Source of the DNA: Pasteurellaceae bacterium Macca
GTDB taxonomy: Bacteria > Pseudomonadota > Gammaproteobacteria > Enterobacterales > Pasteurellaceae
NCBI GenBank assembly: GCA_023101485.1
Contig: LVZB01000001.1
Span: 1,606,001 to 1,670,000, forward strand
Length of the DNA stretch: 64,000 bases
Reading direction: 5' to 3'
Positions 47,848-57,581 of the stretch are shown piece by piece. Under the pieces are notes generated by a model. The model was not told the origin of the DNA. It did not search any database and worked only from the letters and a program-made list of their open reading frames with translations. Position 1 is the stretch's first letter. Each line of letters starts with the position of its first letter. Made by a program: the position numbers and the translations under genes.

Positions 47848-50328
47848 ATGGAAAGGTTACGATTAGCAAAAATGGATAATACCTTAAATCGCACAGGCAT
47901 ATCCCCCTTTCAACAGCAACTGATGTTTGCCCAACAGCGTGTTGAGCAACTTAACCAATTTCGTTTTCAACAGGCACTTGCCCACCAATCTTCAGCATTT
48001 GGGCAAGTGTTTTGTTTATTGCCTTTTTTGCTCCATTACAACCTACCAACTTTACCGGGCTATGTAGTAGGTGCACCAAAAGGAATTGCCCAATTTCAGC
48101 CTAATCAGCAACAGCAACATTGGCTAGGGGAGACCTTTCTTGCCAATCTTTCCCAAGAGGAGCTTTCCTCTTTTGCCTTTGACGGTTTGTATGCCATGGG
48201 CAGTACGGGATCAATTACTCAAACAAGCCGTTCCGATTTGGATCTTTGGTTATGCCATTCCCATCCTTTTGATGAAATTTCCCGAACGATTCTCAAACAA
48301 AAATTAGCCAATATTAAGCAATGGGCGATGGATTTGGGCGTTGAGATCAATTTCTTTTTGATGAACCCCGCGGAGTTTAAGGCAAAAAAATATACCAGTG
48401 GCGTAACCAAAGAGCATAACGGTTCTGCCCAGCACTTTTTCTTATTAGATGAATTTTACCGCTCAGCGATTCGCCTTGCTGGCAAGCCCGTGTTATGGCT
48501 TCACCTTGCTGATGACAGAGCAAGTTATCAAGCGTTGATCCAACAAGGCTGTGACTGTGGCGCGCTCGATCTGAATGACTGGATCGACTTCGGCGATTTT
48601 TCTTCCCTTTCTGCCAATGAGTTTTTTGGGGCAAGTCTGTGGCAGTTGTACAAAGGCACGCAGAATCCTTATAAATCGGCGATTAAAATTTTACTCTTAG
48701 AGAGCTATTCTCAAACCTATCCTAAAACGAATTTGATCTCTAAACAGTTTAAACAACGTTTATTAGGGAGTGAGGAAGTCAATTTTCACTTTGACCCTTA
48801 TTTAGAAATGCTGTGCTTAGTAACAGAGTATTTAACTCAAAGCAAAGAATTTGTTAGATTAGACCGCTTGCGTCAATGTTTTTATATTAAATCCGTGGAA
48901 GGTCAAGATAGTGCACAGCGGTTATCTGAACTTAATACCCTAGCCAAAACATGGGGATGGAGTGCAGAAGAAATTGCTTTATTGCAACAGCGTCCTCAAT
49001 GGAAGATTAAACAAGCCACGAGTCATCAACAGATGTTAGTGGAACACTTATTACACAGTTATCGCAATTTAATCCAATTTGCTCGAAAATTTCAGCTTAA
49101 CCCAAGCATCATGCCCCAAGATATTGACATGATTATGCGTAAACTCTATTTAGAGTTTGAATTTCAACCGAGTAAAACATTTTTAATTCATCCTAAAATT
49201 GCATCGAATTTAAGCGAAACGGCTGTAACTTTTTTAGAGGTCAGTGAAAGCCAGTGTAATAAAATAGGTTGGTATTTGATTAATCATGCGCCGTTAAAGC
49301 CTTATGATTCTGCAAAACGGCATGTTCAATATCAGCCCCATTTGGTAGAACTTATTGCATGGGCCTATTTTAATCGAGTTATTACGGCACAAACGGAAGT
49401 GTATGTAATGAGCAAGCATTTACAACTTGATACTTTACGCCAATTTATCACTGATTTACGCCTCTCTTTTCCTTGCCAAGCACCAACTATTTCTGGAGAT
49501 GAGTTGTATCATCCTCACGAAATCAGAAATTTGATTGTTGCGGTCAATTTAGCTTCAAGCTGTACGCCAAGTCCGACAAATCAAGCACGCAAAGCAATTA
49601 GCCAAATGGATTTATTGGATCTTTCAGCCATGGAGGGGGAATTAATTTCCAGTATTAGTTTAATTTATCGCAATATGTGGAATGAAATTTTTACCCGTCA
49701 TTTTGAAGGAGAAGGGGCATTACTCAAAGCCTTAAAATTTATTTCGAATAAAATTTATCGAAATTCTGCGCCACCTCATTCTGTGAATGTATTTAGTTAT
49801 GGCCGTTCATTGAATGAGGAGTTGCGTTTGGCTGTGCTTAACTTAGTAAATCGCTGTATTACGGTACAAACAGGGGCAATTTATCAACGTCAAAATTTGC
49901 CAGCTCGAGGAAAACGTTGGATTTCAATTTTTAATCCAAGCCATGAGGGGTATTTAGAAGGATTACAAGGGGGCGAAAATCGCCAATATTTTGTGAATGA
50001 GACTACGCAATCTGTACCAAAAGCCGTGTATAATTTTGCCAGTGAAGGTTTCTTACAATTCTTTTTTGAAGATAAACCGAATGGTCGGTTTAATGTTTAT
50101 ATTTTGGATAAAGAAAATCATACGGAGTGCTATTTTGATTGTCTAGGTCGTAAAGAAGAGGCAATCAAGCAAATTGGGCGTTTTTACTCACAACATTTAC
50201 AAGGCGAAGGCACGGAAAGTTTTAATTTTCCTCAGTTTTATCAACTGTTAATCACGGAAAATACTACCGCTATCGTTCCTTTTCAGAGCAAACAACACCG
50301 TGATTTTCTTACTCAGCATGCCTTTTAA
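47848..50328 (+). CDS. cyaA: Adenylate cyclase, class I
   Basis: CyaA makes cyclic AMP from ATP for CRP-dependent control. The 826 residues are of the enterobacterial class I type: YVVGAPKGIAQF near the start, then the catalytic GSTGSITQTSRSDLDLWLC with the paired acidic residues, and the long C-terminal regulatory half (RKAISQMDLLDLSAMEGEL, RGKRWISIFNPSHEGYLEGL). The start may be ATG 47848 or 47872. G+C content returns to normal here after the islet. A CRP site lies at 57.45 kb before manXYZ. Confidence 0.95.
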   Translation: MERLRLAKMDNTLNRTGISPFQQQLMFAQQRVEQLNQFRFQQALAHQSSAFGQVFCLLPFLLHYNLPTLPGYVVGAPKGIAQFQPNQQQQHWLGETFLANLSQEELSSFAFDGLYAMGSTGSITQTSRSDLDLWLCHSHPFDEISRTILKQKLANIKQWAMDLGVEINFFLMNPAEFKAKKYTSGVTKEHNGSAQHFFLLDEFYRSAIRLAGKPVLWLHLADDRASYQALIQQGCDCGALDLNDWIDFGDFSSLSANEFFGASLWQLYKGTQNPYKSAIKILLLESYSQTYPKTNLISKQFKQRLLGSEEVNFHFDPYLEMLCLVTEYLTQSKEFVRLDRLRQCFYIKSVEGQDSAQRLSELNTLAKTWGWSAEEIALLQQRPQWKIKQATSHQQMLVEHLLHSYRNLIQFARKFQLNPSIMPQDIDMIMRKLYLEFEFQPSKTFLIHPKIASNLSETAVTFLEVSESQCNKIGWYLINHAPLKPYDSAKRHVQYQPHLVELIAWAYFNRVITAQTEVYVMSKHLQLDTLRQFITDLRLSFPCQAPTISGDELYHPHEIRNLIVAVNLASSCTPSPTNQARKAISQMDLLDLSAMEGELISSISLIYRNMWNEIFTRHFEGEGALLKALKFISNKIYRNSAPPHSVNVFSYGRSLNEELRLAVLNLVNRCITVQTGAIYQRQNLPARGKRWISIFNPSHEGYLEGLQGGENRQYFVNETTQSVPKAVYNFASEGFLQFFFEDKPNGRFNVYILDKENHTECYFDCLGRKEEAIKQIGRFYSQHLQGEGTESFNFPQFYQLLITENTTAIVPFQSKQHRDFLTQHAF

Positions 50329-50340
50329 AGGAGATAAAAA

Positions 50341-52287
50341 ATGTCGGTAACGAATACAGAATTAATCAACACTGTTGCATTATTGGCAACCAGTATTGCT
50401 ATCGTACCACTCTTTAAACGTATTGGGCTTGGTAGTGTGCTTGGCTATTTAATTGCAGGTTGCCTCTTAGGACCATCTGGAGCTGGCTTATTCCAAGATC
50501 CTGATGCCATTGTCCACATGGCAGAATTTGGGGTTGTGATGTTCCTTTTCATTATTGGTTTGGAAATGCACCCAGAACGTCTGTGGAGCATGCGAAAAGC
50601 CATTTTTGGACGTGGTTTCCTACAAGTTGCTACCTGTGGGGCATTGCTTACTTCCGCCGGGATTTTTATTCTCGGCTTACCTAAAGAGGTGGCTTTTATT
50701 GCCGGTATGGGCTTTACACTTTCATCGACAGCGATTGTGATGCAAGTGTTGGAAGAAAAAGGTATCAGCACCACGCCAAAAGGGCAACGTATTGTTTCTA
50801 CCTTACTGTTTGAAGATTTAGCCATTGTGCCGTTACTCGCTTCTATCGCTTTTCTTGCACCAACGCCTGAAAATGCGGAGCAAGCGACTAACTGGACGGC
50901 GATTGGTGCTGGCTTAGTGGGCGTATTGATTCTTGTTGCGGCAGGAAAATGGCTGATGAATCCAATTTTCCGCATGATTTCCCGTGTGCATATTCGTGAA
51001 TTGATGACCGCCGCGGCATTGCTTGTGGTATTAGGTTCGGCGCTCTTAATGGAACTGAGCGGATTATCAATGGCAATGGGGGCTTTTGTGGCGGGTGTCA
51101 TGCTTTCCGAATCCGCTTTCCGCCACCAACTTGAAGCCGATATTGAACCGTTCCGTGGGCTACTCCTTGGCTTGTTCTTTATGGGCGTAGGAATGTCGTT
51201 GGATTTAAATCTAGTCTTGAATAACTGGCTATGGCTTTTAGCTATTGTCGGATTATTTGTATTCGGCAAAGGCTTAGGTATTTATTTAGTCTCATTGATT
51301 ACTCGCTTACCTCATCGAGAAGCGGTAATGCGTACTGCAATTATGTCTCACGGTGGGGAATTTGCTTTCGTCTTATTTGCCGCAGCAGCAACCGCAGGGG
51401 TACTTTCTGCTGATCATCGTGCGACTTTTACCGCCGCAGTTATTGTATCCATGTTACTTTCTCCCCTTGTCGTTATTATTATCCAGCGTTTAGTCAATCG
51501 CCGTCATAAAGTCAATGGTGAAAATACTGCTAATTTGGAAGGCATTGAATTTGCTGAAAATTTACAAAATAGCGTGCTAGTGATTGGCTTTGGCCGTTTT
51601 AATCAAATTGTCTGCCAAGCGTTACTGGCACGGGGGGTAAGCGTATCAGTGATTGATTCAAATACGGATAATATCCGTTCTGCAACCCACTTTGGTTTTA
51701 AAGTGTATTATGGTGATGGTGCACGGATTGATGTATTACGCGCCAGTGGTATTGCCCAAGCGGATTGCGTCATTGTGGGGGTTGCTGATCCAGAACGAAC
51801 AGCGAAAATCATTGAGTTGATTAAACATGAATATCCATTAGTACCTGTGTTTGCTCGAACCTTCGACCGTTTAACCGCCATTGATTTAATTAAAATGAAT
51901 GTTGATTTTCAAATTCGTGAAACGCTGGAATCTGCTTTTGCTATGAGCCGTGCAGCTCTTGAAAAATTAGGCGTGAGTGAAAGTGAAGTCGATGATGTAA
52001 TTGAACATATTCGTACCCTTGACCAAGAACGCTTAAATGAAGAAGTCTTACATGGTATTTCTGCGGAACGGTCACGTAAATATTGGGTAGCAGAGCCATT
52101 AGTTAAACCACAATGTGAAGCGGCTGCTTTAAATGAAGAAACCGCTGGTTTACTTGAAGAAATGGGTGAAAATGTCGAGGTTGTGGAAACAATCATTGAT
52201 GATGAAGAAGAGATGCAGAAACTCAAAGAAGCTCAACAAAACCTAGAAGCCCATGAGGAAAGTGAAGTGCAAGCCGAAAAAGCATAA
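50341..52287 (+). CDS. kefC: Kef-type glutathione-regulated potassium/proton antiporter
   Basis: Kef systems release potassium in exchange for protons when electrophiles form glutathione adducts. The 648 residues have about 12 membrane segments with LGYLIAGCLLGPSG, FGVVMFLFIIGLEM and MGFTLSSTAIVMQVLEEKG. The RCK domain begins near residue 400 (VLVIGFGRFNQIVCQALLARG). The C-terminal tail is acidic (DDEEEMQKLKEAQQNLEAHEESE). No KefF/KefG partner is beside it. KefB and KefC are not separable from this alone; the symbol is the nearest guess. It follows cyaA after 12 bases. Confidence 0.88.
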   Translation: MSVTNTELINTVALLATSIAIVPLFKRIGLGSVLGYLIAGCLLGPSGAGLFQDPDAIVHMAEFGVVMFLFIIGLEMHPERLWSMRKAIFGRGFLQVATCGALLTSAGIFILGLPKEVAFIAGMGFTLSSTAIVMQVLEEKGISTTPKGQRIVSTLLFEDLAIVPLLASIAFLAPTPENAEQATNWTAIGAGLVGVLILVAAGKWLMNPIFRMISRVHIRELMTAAALLVVLGSALLMELSGLSMAMGAFVAGVMLSESAFRHQLEADIEPFRGLLLGLFFMGVGMSLDLNLVLNNWLWLLAIVGLFVFGKGLGIYLVSLITRLPHREAVMRTAIMSHGGEFAFVLFAAAATAGVLSADHRATFTAAVIVSMLLSPLVVIIIQRLVNRRHKVNGENTANLEGIEFAENLQNSVLVIGFGRFNQIVCQALLARGVSVSVIDSNTDNIRSATHFGFKVYYGDGARIDVLRASGIAQADCVIVGVADPERTAKIIELIKHEYPLVPVFARTFDRLTAIDLIKMNVDFQIRETLESAFAMSRAALEKLGVSESEVDDVIEHIRTLDQERLNEEVLHGISAERSRKYWVAEPLVKPQCEAAALNEETAGLLEEMGENVEVVETIIDDEEEMQKLKEAQQNLEAHEESEVQAEKA

Positions 52288-52312
52288 GTATTTTGGGTAA
52301 GGGATAAAGGAT

Positions 52313-52348
52313 CAAGCGGTCAAATTTTTGAGGAAATTTGACCGCTTG
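52313..52348. terminator. Inverted uptake-sequence hairpin after the Kef gene
   Basis: CAAGCGGTCAAATTT (52313-52327) pairs fully with AAATTTGACCGCTTG (52334-52348), six-base loop. The T run is weak (TTAATG). Confidence 0.75.
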
Positions 52349-52392
52349 TTAATGTTAATTAAGTCGGGAATAAGTCGGAAAAAGGAAGAGAA

Positions 52393-54342
52393 ATGTTAGC
52401 TGAATTAGGGTATTTTGCGTTGATTTTATTAGCCACCGTCGCCTTTATGCAGGTGGTTTTTTCCCTTTGGGGGGAGATTCGTCAAAAACCACATTTCCTC
52501 GCCCTTAATCGCCTCTTTAGTCCGATTGAAAGTGCCTTAGCGATATTGAGTTTTGCCTGTTTAGCGGCAGCTTTTATGCAAGATGATTTTAGTGTCACTT
52601 ATGTCGCCGCTCACTCGAATAGCCAACTCCCCCTCTTTTTTAAATTTGCCGCCACTTGGGGCGGACATGAAGGCTCAATGCTTTTCTGGCTCTCCGCCTT
52701 AGCCCTTTGGACGGGCGTTTTCTGCCTGTTTTCCCGTAAAATTGATCCGCTTTTTGCTCACCGCACTTTGGCTGTATTAGGCTTGATTATTTTAGGTTTC
52801 TCGCTGTTTATTTTATGGGTATCTAACCCTTTTGAACGGGCGTTTCCACCGCCACCAGAGGGGCGAGATCTTAATCCGATGTTGCAAGATGTGGGGTTGA
52901 TTTTTCATCCGCCGTTACTCTATCTCGGTTATGTCGGCTTTGCGGTGAGCTTTGCGATGACGGTCGCCATGCTACTTGGTGGGGTCTTTGATTACTCCAT
53001 TGCCCGTTGGATTCGCCCTTGGGTGATGATTGCTTGGGGATTTCTCACCGCAGGCATTATGCTTGGGGCGTGGTGGGCATATTATGAACTTGGCTGGGGA
53101 GGCTGGTGGTTCTGGGACCCTGTGGAAAATGCCTCTTTGATGCCGTGGCTACTTGGCACGGCGTTGATTCATAGCTTGATCGTGAGCGAACAACGGGGCA
53201 TTTTTAGCTATTGGAGCATTTTACTTGCTATTTTTGCCTTTGCATTAAGCCTACTGGGAACGTTTATTGTCCGCTCAGGGGTGCTGGCTTCGGTACATGC
53301 CTTTGCGGTGGATGCGGATCGTGGAATCGCACTGCTTATTCTCTTTTTTAGCCTCAGTGCCATCGCTTTGGCGTTATTTGCCCTTCGGGTGAATTTATGG
53401 CAAGGCGAAGTACGTTTCCGCTGGCTTTCCAAAGAGAGTGCTTTCCTTCTGCTAAACGGCTTATTAAGCCTTGGGGCAGTGGTGGTGATTTTAGGTACGT
53501 TCTACCCAATGATTTTCAGTGCGATGAATTGGGGGGCGATCTCTGTCGGTAGCCCTTACTTTAATACCATTTTTACCCCCATTGCCTTGTTATTATTAAG
53601 CGTGATGGCGCTAGCTCATCTTCTGCGTTGGAAGCACCTTCCTTGGCGACAAATTTTGCCTTTGATTGCTCTCTTGCCTGTGGCGATTGGGGGCGCATTG
53701 TGGATAAGTGTTGATGTTTTAGCACAGCGTTCTGCCCATCAGCTTGAATGGTTACCCACCCTCTTTTTGAGCTTGGCATTTTGGGTAATCTTAACCCACT
53801 TGCCTTATCGGCGATTTATGTGGGGATTTCGCCCCTTGGCGATGCGTCTTGCCCATATTGGCATTGCCTGCTGTGTGATTGGCGCAATGATGAGTAGCTA
53901 TTATGGCGATGAAATGGGCGTACGTCTTAAGCCGAATGACCGCATCGACTTTGCTGGCTTTCAATTCCGTTATCACGCCTTAGATTATGATATTGGGGAA
54001 AATTTCAGTAGTGAAAAGGCAGAATTTATTGTGACACAGGGGAATGTTCCCCTTGGCACAACCTACCCCGAACGGCGTTATTATGATGTGAGAACCATGA
54101 CCATGGCAGAAGTGGGGCTGATTCATCACGCCTTAGATGATCTCTATATCGTCATGGGGGATAAACTCGGCGATAAAAGCTATGCCTTCCGCCTACATCA
54201 TAAACCCTATGTCCGCTTACTCTGGCTTGGGGGAGCGTTGATGGTATTGGCTTCGTTATTGGCGTTACTGGCTTATGGACGGCGTTCTCCGTTTTCCCAT
54301 TTCCCACCATTAGGGGAAAAAACCTTAAACGCGAAGCCGTAA
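52393..54342 (+). CDS. ccmF: Cytochrome c heme lyase subunit CcmF (isolated gene)
   Basis: CcmF attaches heme to apocytochromes c at the periplasmic face, together with CcmH. The 649 residues contain about 14-15 membrane segments. The diagnostic WWD motif is GWGGWWFWDPVENASLMPW, and heme-ligand His residues lie in WGGHEGSMLFW, IFHPPLLYLG, LIHSLIVSEQRG and SVHAFAVD. Length fits (E. coli 647). None of ccmABCDE, ccmG or ccmH is beside it; a LacI-type regulator follows after 11 bases. It could instead be an NrfE paralogue specific to nitrite reductase. Substrates include NapB and NapC. Confidence 0.92.
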   Translation: MLAELGYFALILLATVAFMQVVFSLWGEIRQKPHFLALNRLFSPIESALAILSFACLAAAFMQDDFSVTYVAAHSNSQLPLFFKFAATWGGHEGSMLFWLSALALWTGVFCLFSRKIDPLFAHRTLAVLGLIILGFSLFILWVSNPFERAFPPPPEGRDLNPMLQDVGLIFHPPLLYLGYVGFAVSFAMTVAMLLGGVFDYSIARWIRPWVMIAWGFLTAGIMLGAWWAYYELGWGGWWFWDPVENASLMPWLLGTALIHSLIVSEQRGIFSYWSILLAIFAFALSLLGTFIVRSGVLASVHAFAVDADRGIALLILFFSLSAIALALFALRVNLWQGEVRFRWLSKESAFLLLNGLLSLGAVVVILGTFYPMIFSAMNWGAISVGSPYFNTIFTPIALLLLSVMALAHLLRWKHLPWRQILPLIALLPVAIGGALWISVDVLAQRSAHQLEWLPTLFLSLAFWVILTHLPYRRFMWGFRPLAMRLAHIGIACCVIGAMMSSYYGDEMGVRLKPNDRIDFAGFQFRYHALDYDIGENFSSEKAEFIVTQGNVPLGTTYPERRYYDVRTMTMAEVGLIHHALDDLYIVMGDKLGDKSYAFRLHHKPYVRLLWLGGALMVLASLLALLAYGRRSPFSHFPPLGEKTLNAKP

Positions 54343-54353
54343 GGAGTTAAGCG

Positions 54354-55376
54354 ATGGATAAGCTTATACCACGCAAACGCATTACCCTAAATGATATTGC
54401 CAAATTAAGTGGGGTATCAAAAACCACTGTGAGTATGATTCTCAACGGGCAGGGGAGTAAGTTTCGCATTAAGCCGGAAACGCGGGAGAAGGTCGAACAG
54501 ATCGCTAAAAATACCGGCTACCGTGCCAATACCTATGCCAAAGCGTTAAAATTAAATCGCACTAATATTGTTGGCTTAGTGGTGCCGGATCTGACAAACT
54601 ACGGCTTTGCTTCCAAGGCGAAAACTTTAGAGCGTTTATGCCGAGAGAGTGGCTTACAACTGGTGATCGCCTGCTCCGATGATAACCCCCAGCAAGAAAA
54701 ACTCGCCATTGAGAGCCTGCTTGATCGCCAAATTGATGTGCTAGTGACCGCTCCCACGCATCAAGATCCCAAATATTACACCGCGATTCGCAAGCAAACG
54801 CCGGTGATCCAACTTGACCGTTACGTCCCTGAATTAGATCTCTGTTATGCGATAACAGACGATGAAGAATATATTGCGCAATTAGTGGCTCGCATTAGCC
54901 AACAATTCCAACTCACGGAGTATTTTTACCTTGGGGGGCAACTCTCCCTTTCGCCAAGTCAATCCCGTTTAAGAGGGTTTCGTCAAGGCTTGCATTATGC
55001 CAACTTAGTCGAGCAAGTTGGTTGGGTTAACCATCAAGATTATCAGCCCGATTCCGGCTACCAAATGTTAGCGGAGATCACCCAACGGCTTGGGCGATTA
55101 CCACAGGCGATTTTTACCGCCTCTTACACCTTACTTGAAGGGGTGTTGCGTTATCTCACGGAACATCAGCAAATGGATAAATTGATCCGCCGAGAACTGC
55201 ATCTCGCCACCTTTGATGATCACGATCTCCTCAATGCTTTACCGTTTCATATCCATTCCATTGGGCAAGATCACGAAGCGATTGCCCAACAAGTCTTTGC
55301 GATGATTCGCCAGAGCTTGCAAGGCAAACAGCCCCAAAGTGTAAAAATCGCATGCCATACTCATTGGAGAGGCTAA
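54354..55376 (+). CDS. LacI-family regulator of the Cra/ScrR type
   Basis: The 340 residues have an N-terminal LacI helix-turn-helix (RITLNDIAKLSGVSKTTVSMI, then RIKPETREKVEQIAKNTGYR) and a sugar-binding core. Of the LacI group it is nearest to FruR/Cra and ScrR: NIVGLVVPDLTNYGFASKAK, LVIACSDDNPQQEKLAIESLLDRQ (split motif) and HSIGQDHEAIAQQVF. The effector and targets are unknown; no fru or scr genes lie next to it. It starts 11 bases after ccmF and may share its transcript. The end has the family's typical C-terminal basic stretch. Confidence 0.87.
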   Translation: MDKLIPRKRITLNDIAKLSGVSKTTVSMILNGQGSKFRIKPETREKVEQIAKNTGYRANTYAKALKLNRTNIVGLVVPDLTNYGFASKAKTLERLCRESGLQLVIACSDDNPQQEKLAIESLLDRQIDVLVTAPTHQDPKYYTAIRKQTPVIQLDRYVPELDLCYAITDDEEYIAQLVARISQQFQLTEYFYLGGQLSLSPSQSRLRGFRQGLHYANLVEQVGWVNHQDYQPDSGYQMLAEITQRLGRLPQAIFTASYTLLEGVLRYLTEHQQMDKLIRRELHLATFDDHDLLNALPFHIHSIGQDHEAIAQQVFAMIRQSLQGKQPQSVKIACHTHWRG

Positions 55377-55663
55377 TTTCTAACCATTATGACGATGCAA
55401 GCGGTCTTTTTTTGTAAAAAATTTGTTATGCTGTTTCTGTTTTAGACAAGATAAGTAATATACTAATATTTTATTAAATTTAGTGATTTATGCTAATTTT
55501 GTTAGATTTAATTAGTATAAAATCTTGTTTGAAATTGCTTTTTTGCCTTTTCTTTATATTTTTTACTATTTACTTTTTGTCTTTTCTTGGGCATATTCGA
55601 CACTAACCTCCTATTACAAGGGAGGGAACTAAAAATAGAAATTCATTTTTTGAGGTGTTTATC
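55377..55663 (+). other. AT-rich intergenic region before the symporter
   Basis: This 287-base gap holds a uptake core variant (GCAAGCGGTC) followed by TTTTTTT near 55397-55410 and a long AT-rich stretch with several -10-like boxes (for example TTAGTATAAAAT around 55511-55522). It probably contains the metP promoter. No small gene was recognised. Confidence 0.5.
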
Positions 55664-57190
55664 GTGTCTAATATGCAAATTCCAACGGATTCCACACGGG
55701 AAACGTTTTCCAGTCGCAAGGCATTTATTATGGCTGCCATTGGCTCGGCAGTCGGCTTGGGGAATATCTGGCGTTTCCCTTATACCACATACGAAAATGG
55801 CGGTGGGGCATTTATTATTCCCTATATCATTGCTCTCTTAACGGCTGGGATTCCGCTACTATTCCTTGATTATGCGATTGGTCATCGCTACCGTGGTGGT
55901 GCGCCACTCTCTTTCCGCCGTTTTAGCCGTAATTTTGAAACCTTTGGTTGGTGGCAGGTGATGGTGAATGTGATTATCGGCGTTTACTATGCTGTGGTGT
56001 TAGGTTGGGCGGCAAGCTATACCTATTTTTCCATTAACGGTGCTTGGGGTGATAAACCTATCGATTTCTTCATCGGTGAATTTCTCAAAATGGGCGATAT
56101 TAACCAAGGTGTGAGCTTTGAATTTGTTGGTATGGTCACAGGGCCTCTTATTGCAGTTTGGCTCGTTGCTCTTGGTGTTTTAGCATTAGGCGTGCAAAAA
56201 GGGATTTCGAAAACATCGAATATCTTAATGCCTGTTTTAGTCGTCATGTTTATCATTTTAGTTGGCTATTCACTTTCGTTGCCTGGTGCAGCAAAAGGCT
56301 TAGATGCACTCTTTACTCCAGATTGGTCTAAATTATCTAATCCAAGTGTGTGGATTGCTGCTTATGGTCAGATTTTCTTCTCTCTTTCAATCTGCTTTGG
56401 CATTATGATTACGTATTCGTCATATTTGAAAAAAGAGTCAGATTTAACTGGAAATGGCTTAGTTGTTGGCTTTGCAAACAGTAGTTTTGAAATTTTAGCG
56501 GGCATCGGGGTGTTTGCTGCATTAGGTTTTATCGCGACAACCGCAGGACAAGAGGTAAGTGAAGTGGCAAAAGGCGGTATCGGTTTAGCGTTCTTTGCAT
56601 TCCCGACTATTATTAATCAAGCACCTTATGGTGAAGTGCTTGGAGTATTATTCTTTGGCTCTTTAACTTTTGCGGCTTTAACTTCGTTTATCTCTGTGGT
56701 AGAAGTGATTATCTCTGCCGTACAAGATAAAATAAGCGTGAGTCGAGTGAAAGTGACTTTAATAGTAGGGATTCCGATGATGTTTGTGTCTGTATTACTT
56801 TTCGGCACAACAACAGGCTTACCGATGTTGGATGTATTCGATAAATTTGTGAACTATTTTGGTATCGTTGCCGTGGCTTTTGTATCGCTAATTGCCATTG
56901 TATCCAATGAAAAATTAGGCGTATTAGGTCAGCACTTAAATGAAACCTCTTCTTTTAAAGTCGGCTTTGTTTGGCGGTTATGTATCGTATTAACGACAGG
57001 GGTTTTAGCCTTTATGTTATTCAGTGAAGGCGCAAAAGTCTTTAGCGAAGGTTATGAAGGTTACCCAAGCTGGTTTGTAAATATCTTTGGCTGGGGAATG
57101 GCGGTTGCCTTAGTTGTGGTGGCATTCTTACTTTCTCGCTTAAAGTGGAAAGATGAAGCCGAAGCCAATGTCGTAGAACAAGGAGAATAA
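55664..57190 (+). CDS. metP: Sodium-dependent amino acid symporter (MetP-like, NSS family)
   Basis: This is a neurotransmitter:sodium symporter family importer that brings in amino acids with sodium. The 508 residues have about 12 membrane segments and the family hallmark [20 protein letters not shown] (residues about 22-41, sodium and substrate site), [21 protein letters not shown] and the [15 protein letters not shown] segment. Start GTG 55664 lies seven bases after GAGGTG; ATG 55673 is an alternative. A 30-residue MetS-type subunit follows, so the likely substrates are methionine and alanine, as in Corynebacterium MetPS. Confidence 0.87.
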   Translation: MSNMQIPTDSTRETFSSRKAFIMAAIGSAVGLGNIWRFPYTTYENGGGAFIIPYIIALLTAGIPLLFLDYAIGHRYRGGAPLSFRRFSRNFETFGWWQVMVNVIIGVYYAVVLGWAASYTYFSINGAWGDKPIDFFIGEFLKMGDINQGVSFEFVGMVTGPLIAVWLVALGVLALGVQKGISKTSNILMPVLVVMFIILVGYSLSLPGAAKGLDALFTPDWSKLSNPSVWIAAYGQIFFSLSICFGIMITYSSYLKKESDLTGNGLVVGFANSSFEILAGIGVFAALGFIATTAGQEVSEVAKGGIGLAFFAFPTIINQAPYGEVLGVLFFGSLTFAALTSFISVVEVIISAVQDKISVSRVKVTLIVGIPMMFVSVLLFGTTTGLPMLDVFDKFVNYFGIVAVAFVSLIAIVSNEKLGVLGQHLNETSSFKVGFVWRLCIVLTTGVLAFMLFSEGAKVFSEGYEGYPSWFVNIFGWGMAVALVVVAFLLSRLKWKDEAEANVVEQGE

Positions 57191-57191
57191 A

Positions 57192-57284
57192 ATGAGTACA
57201 AGTGCCATTATTATGATGACCGTTGCCTTAGTAATTATCTGGGGTGGATTGGTGTTTGCCATCAAGCGTTTACCAAAAGAGTAA
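57192..57284 (+). CDS. metS: MetS-family small subunit of the NSS transporter
   Basis: This is a 30-residue protein, MSTSAIIMMTVALVIIWGGL followed by VFAIKRLPKE. It has a single membrane helix and a short basic tail, the layout of MetS-type small subunits of NSS symporters. Its start ATG 57192 is one base after the metP stop, and AAGGAG overlaps the end of metP. In Corynebacterium, MetS is required for transport by MetP; the same partnership is inferred here. Confidence 0.85.
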   Translation: MSTSAIIMMTVALVIIWGGLVFAIKRLPKE

Positions 57285-57303
57285 CGCAAAAAGTTGAAAA
57301 AAA

Positions 57304-57345
57304 ACGACCGCTTGTTTTGGTGTGCGAAGACAAGCGGTCTTTTTT
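57304..57345 (+). terminator. Inverted uptake-sequence terminator after metPS
   Basis: GACCGCTTGT (57305-57314) pairs with ACAAGCGGTC (57329-57338), followed by TTTTTTT. Confidence 0.92.
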
Positions 57346-57450
57346 TGGTGTAAATTTGCTGAGATTGTTAATCGAATGAAAATTATTTTTTAAATAAAAA
57401 TAATTAAACGTTGGATTTTTCGTCATCATATAAAATAAAGCATAAAAAAG

Positions 57451-57466
57451 TGTGAACTAGATCACA
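57451..57466. promoter_or_regulatory. Perfect CRP-cAMP site upstream of manXYZ
   Basis: TGTGAACTAGATCACA matches TGTGA-N6-TCACA exactly. A -10-like TAAAAT lies at 57506-57511, which places the site centre near -60, a class I activation position. It indicates cAMP-CRP control of mannose-type PTS genes. Confidence 0.9.
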
Positions 57467-57581
57467 TTTTTCTGTGATTTACATTGCCCAAAATGTGGCA
57501 TTCTTTAAAATGCACACCCTGAAATAACTCTGTTTGATTTATTTTTCAGATTTTAAATTTACTCACATTAAGGAGCAACCA

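Noticed and set aside
50445-51269. Long antisense open frame (274 codons) inside the Kef gene
   Set aside because: Low-complexity Ser/Pro/Ile-rich translation typical of a reverse reading of a membrane protein gene; the plus-strand protein is clear.
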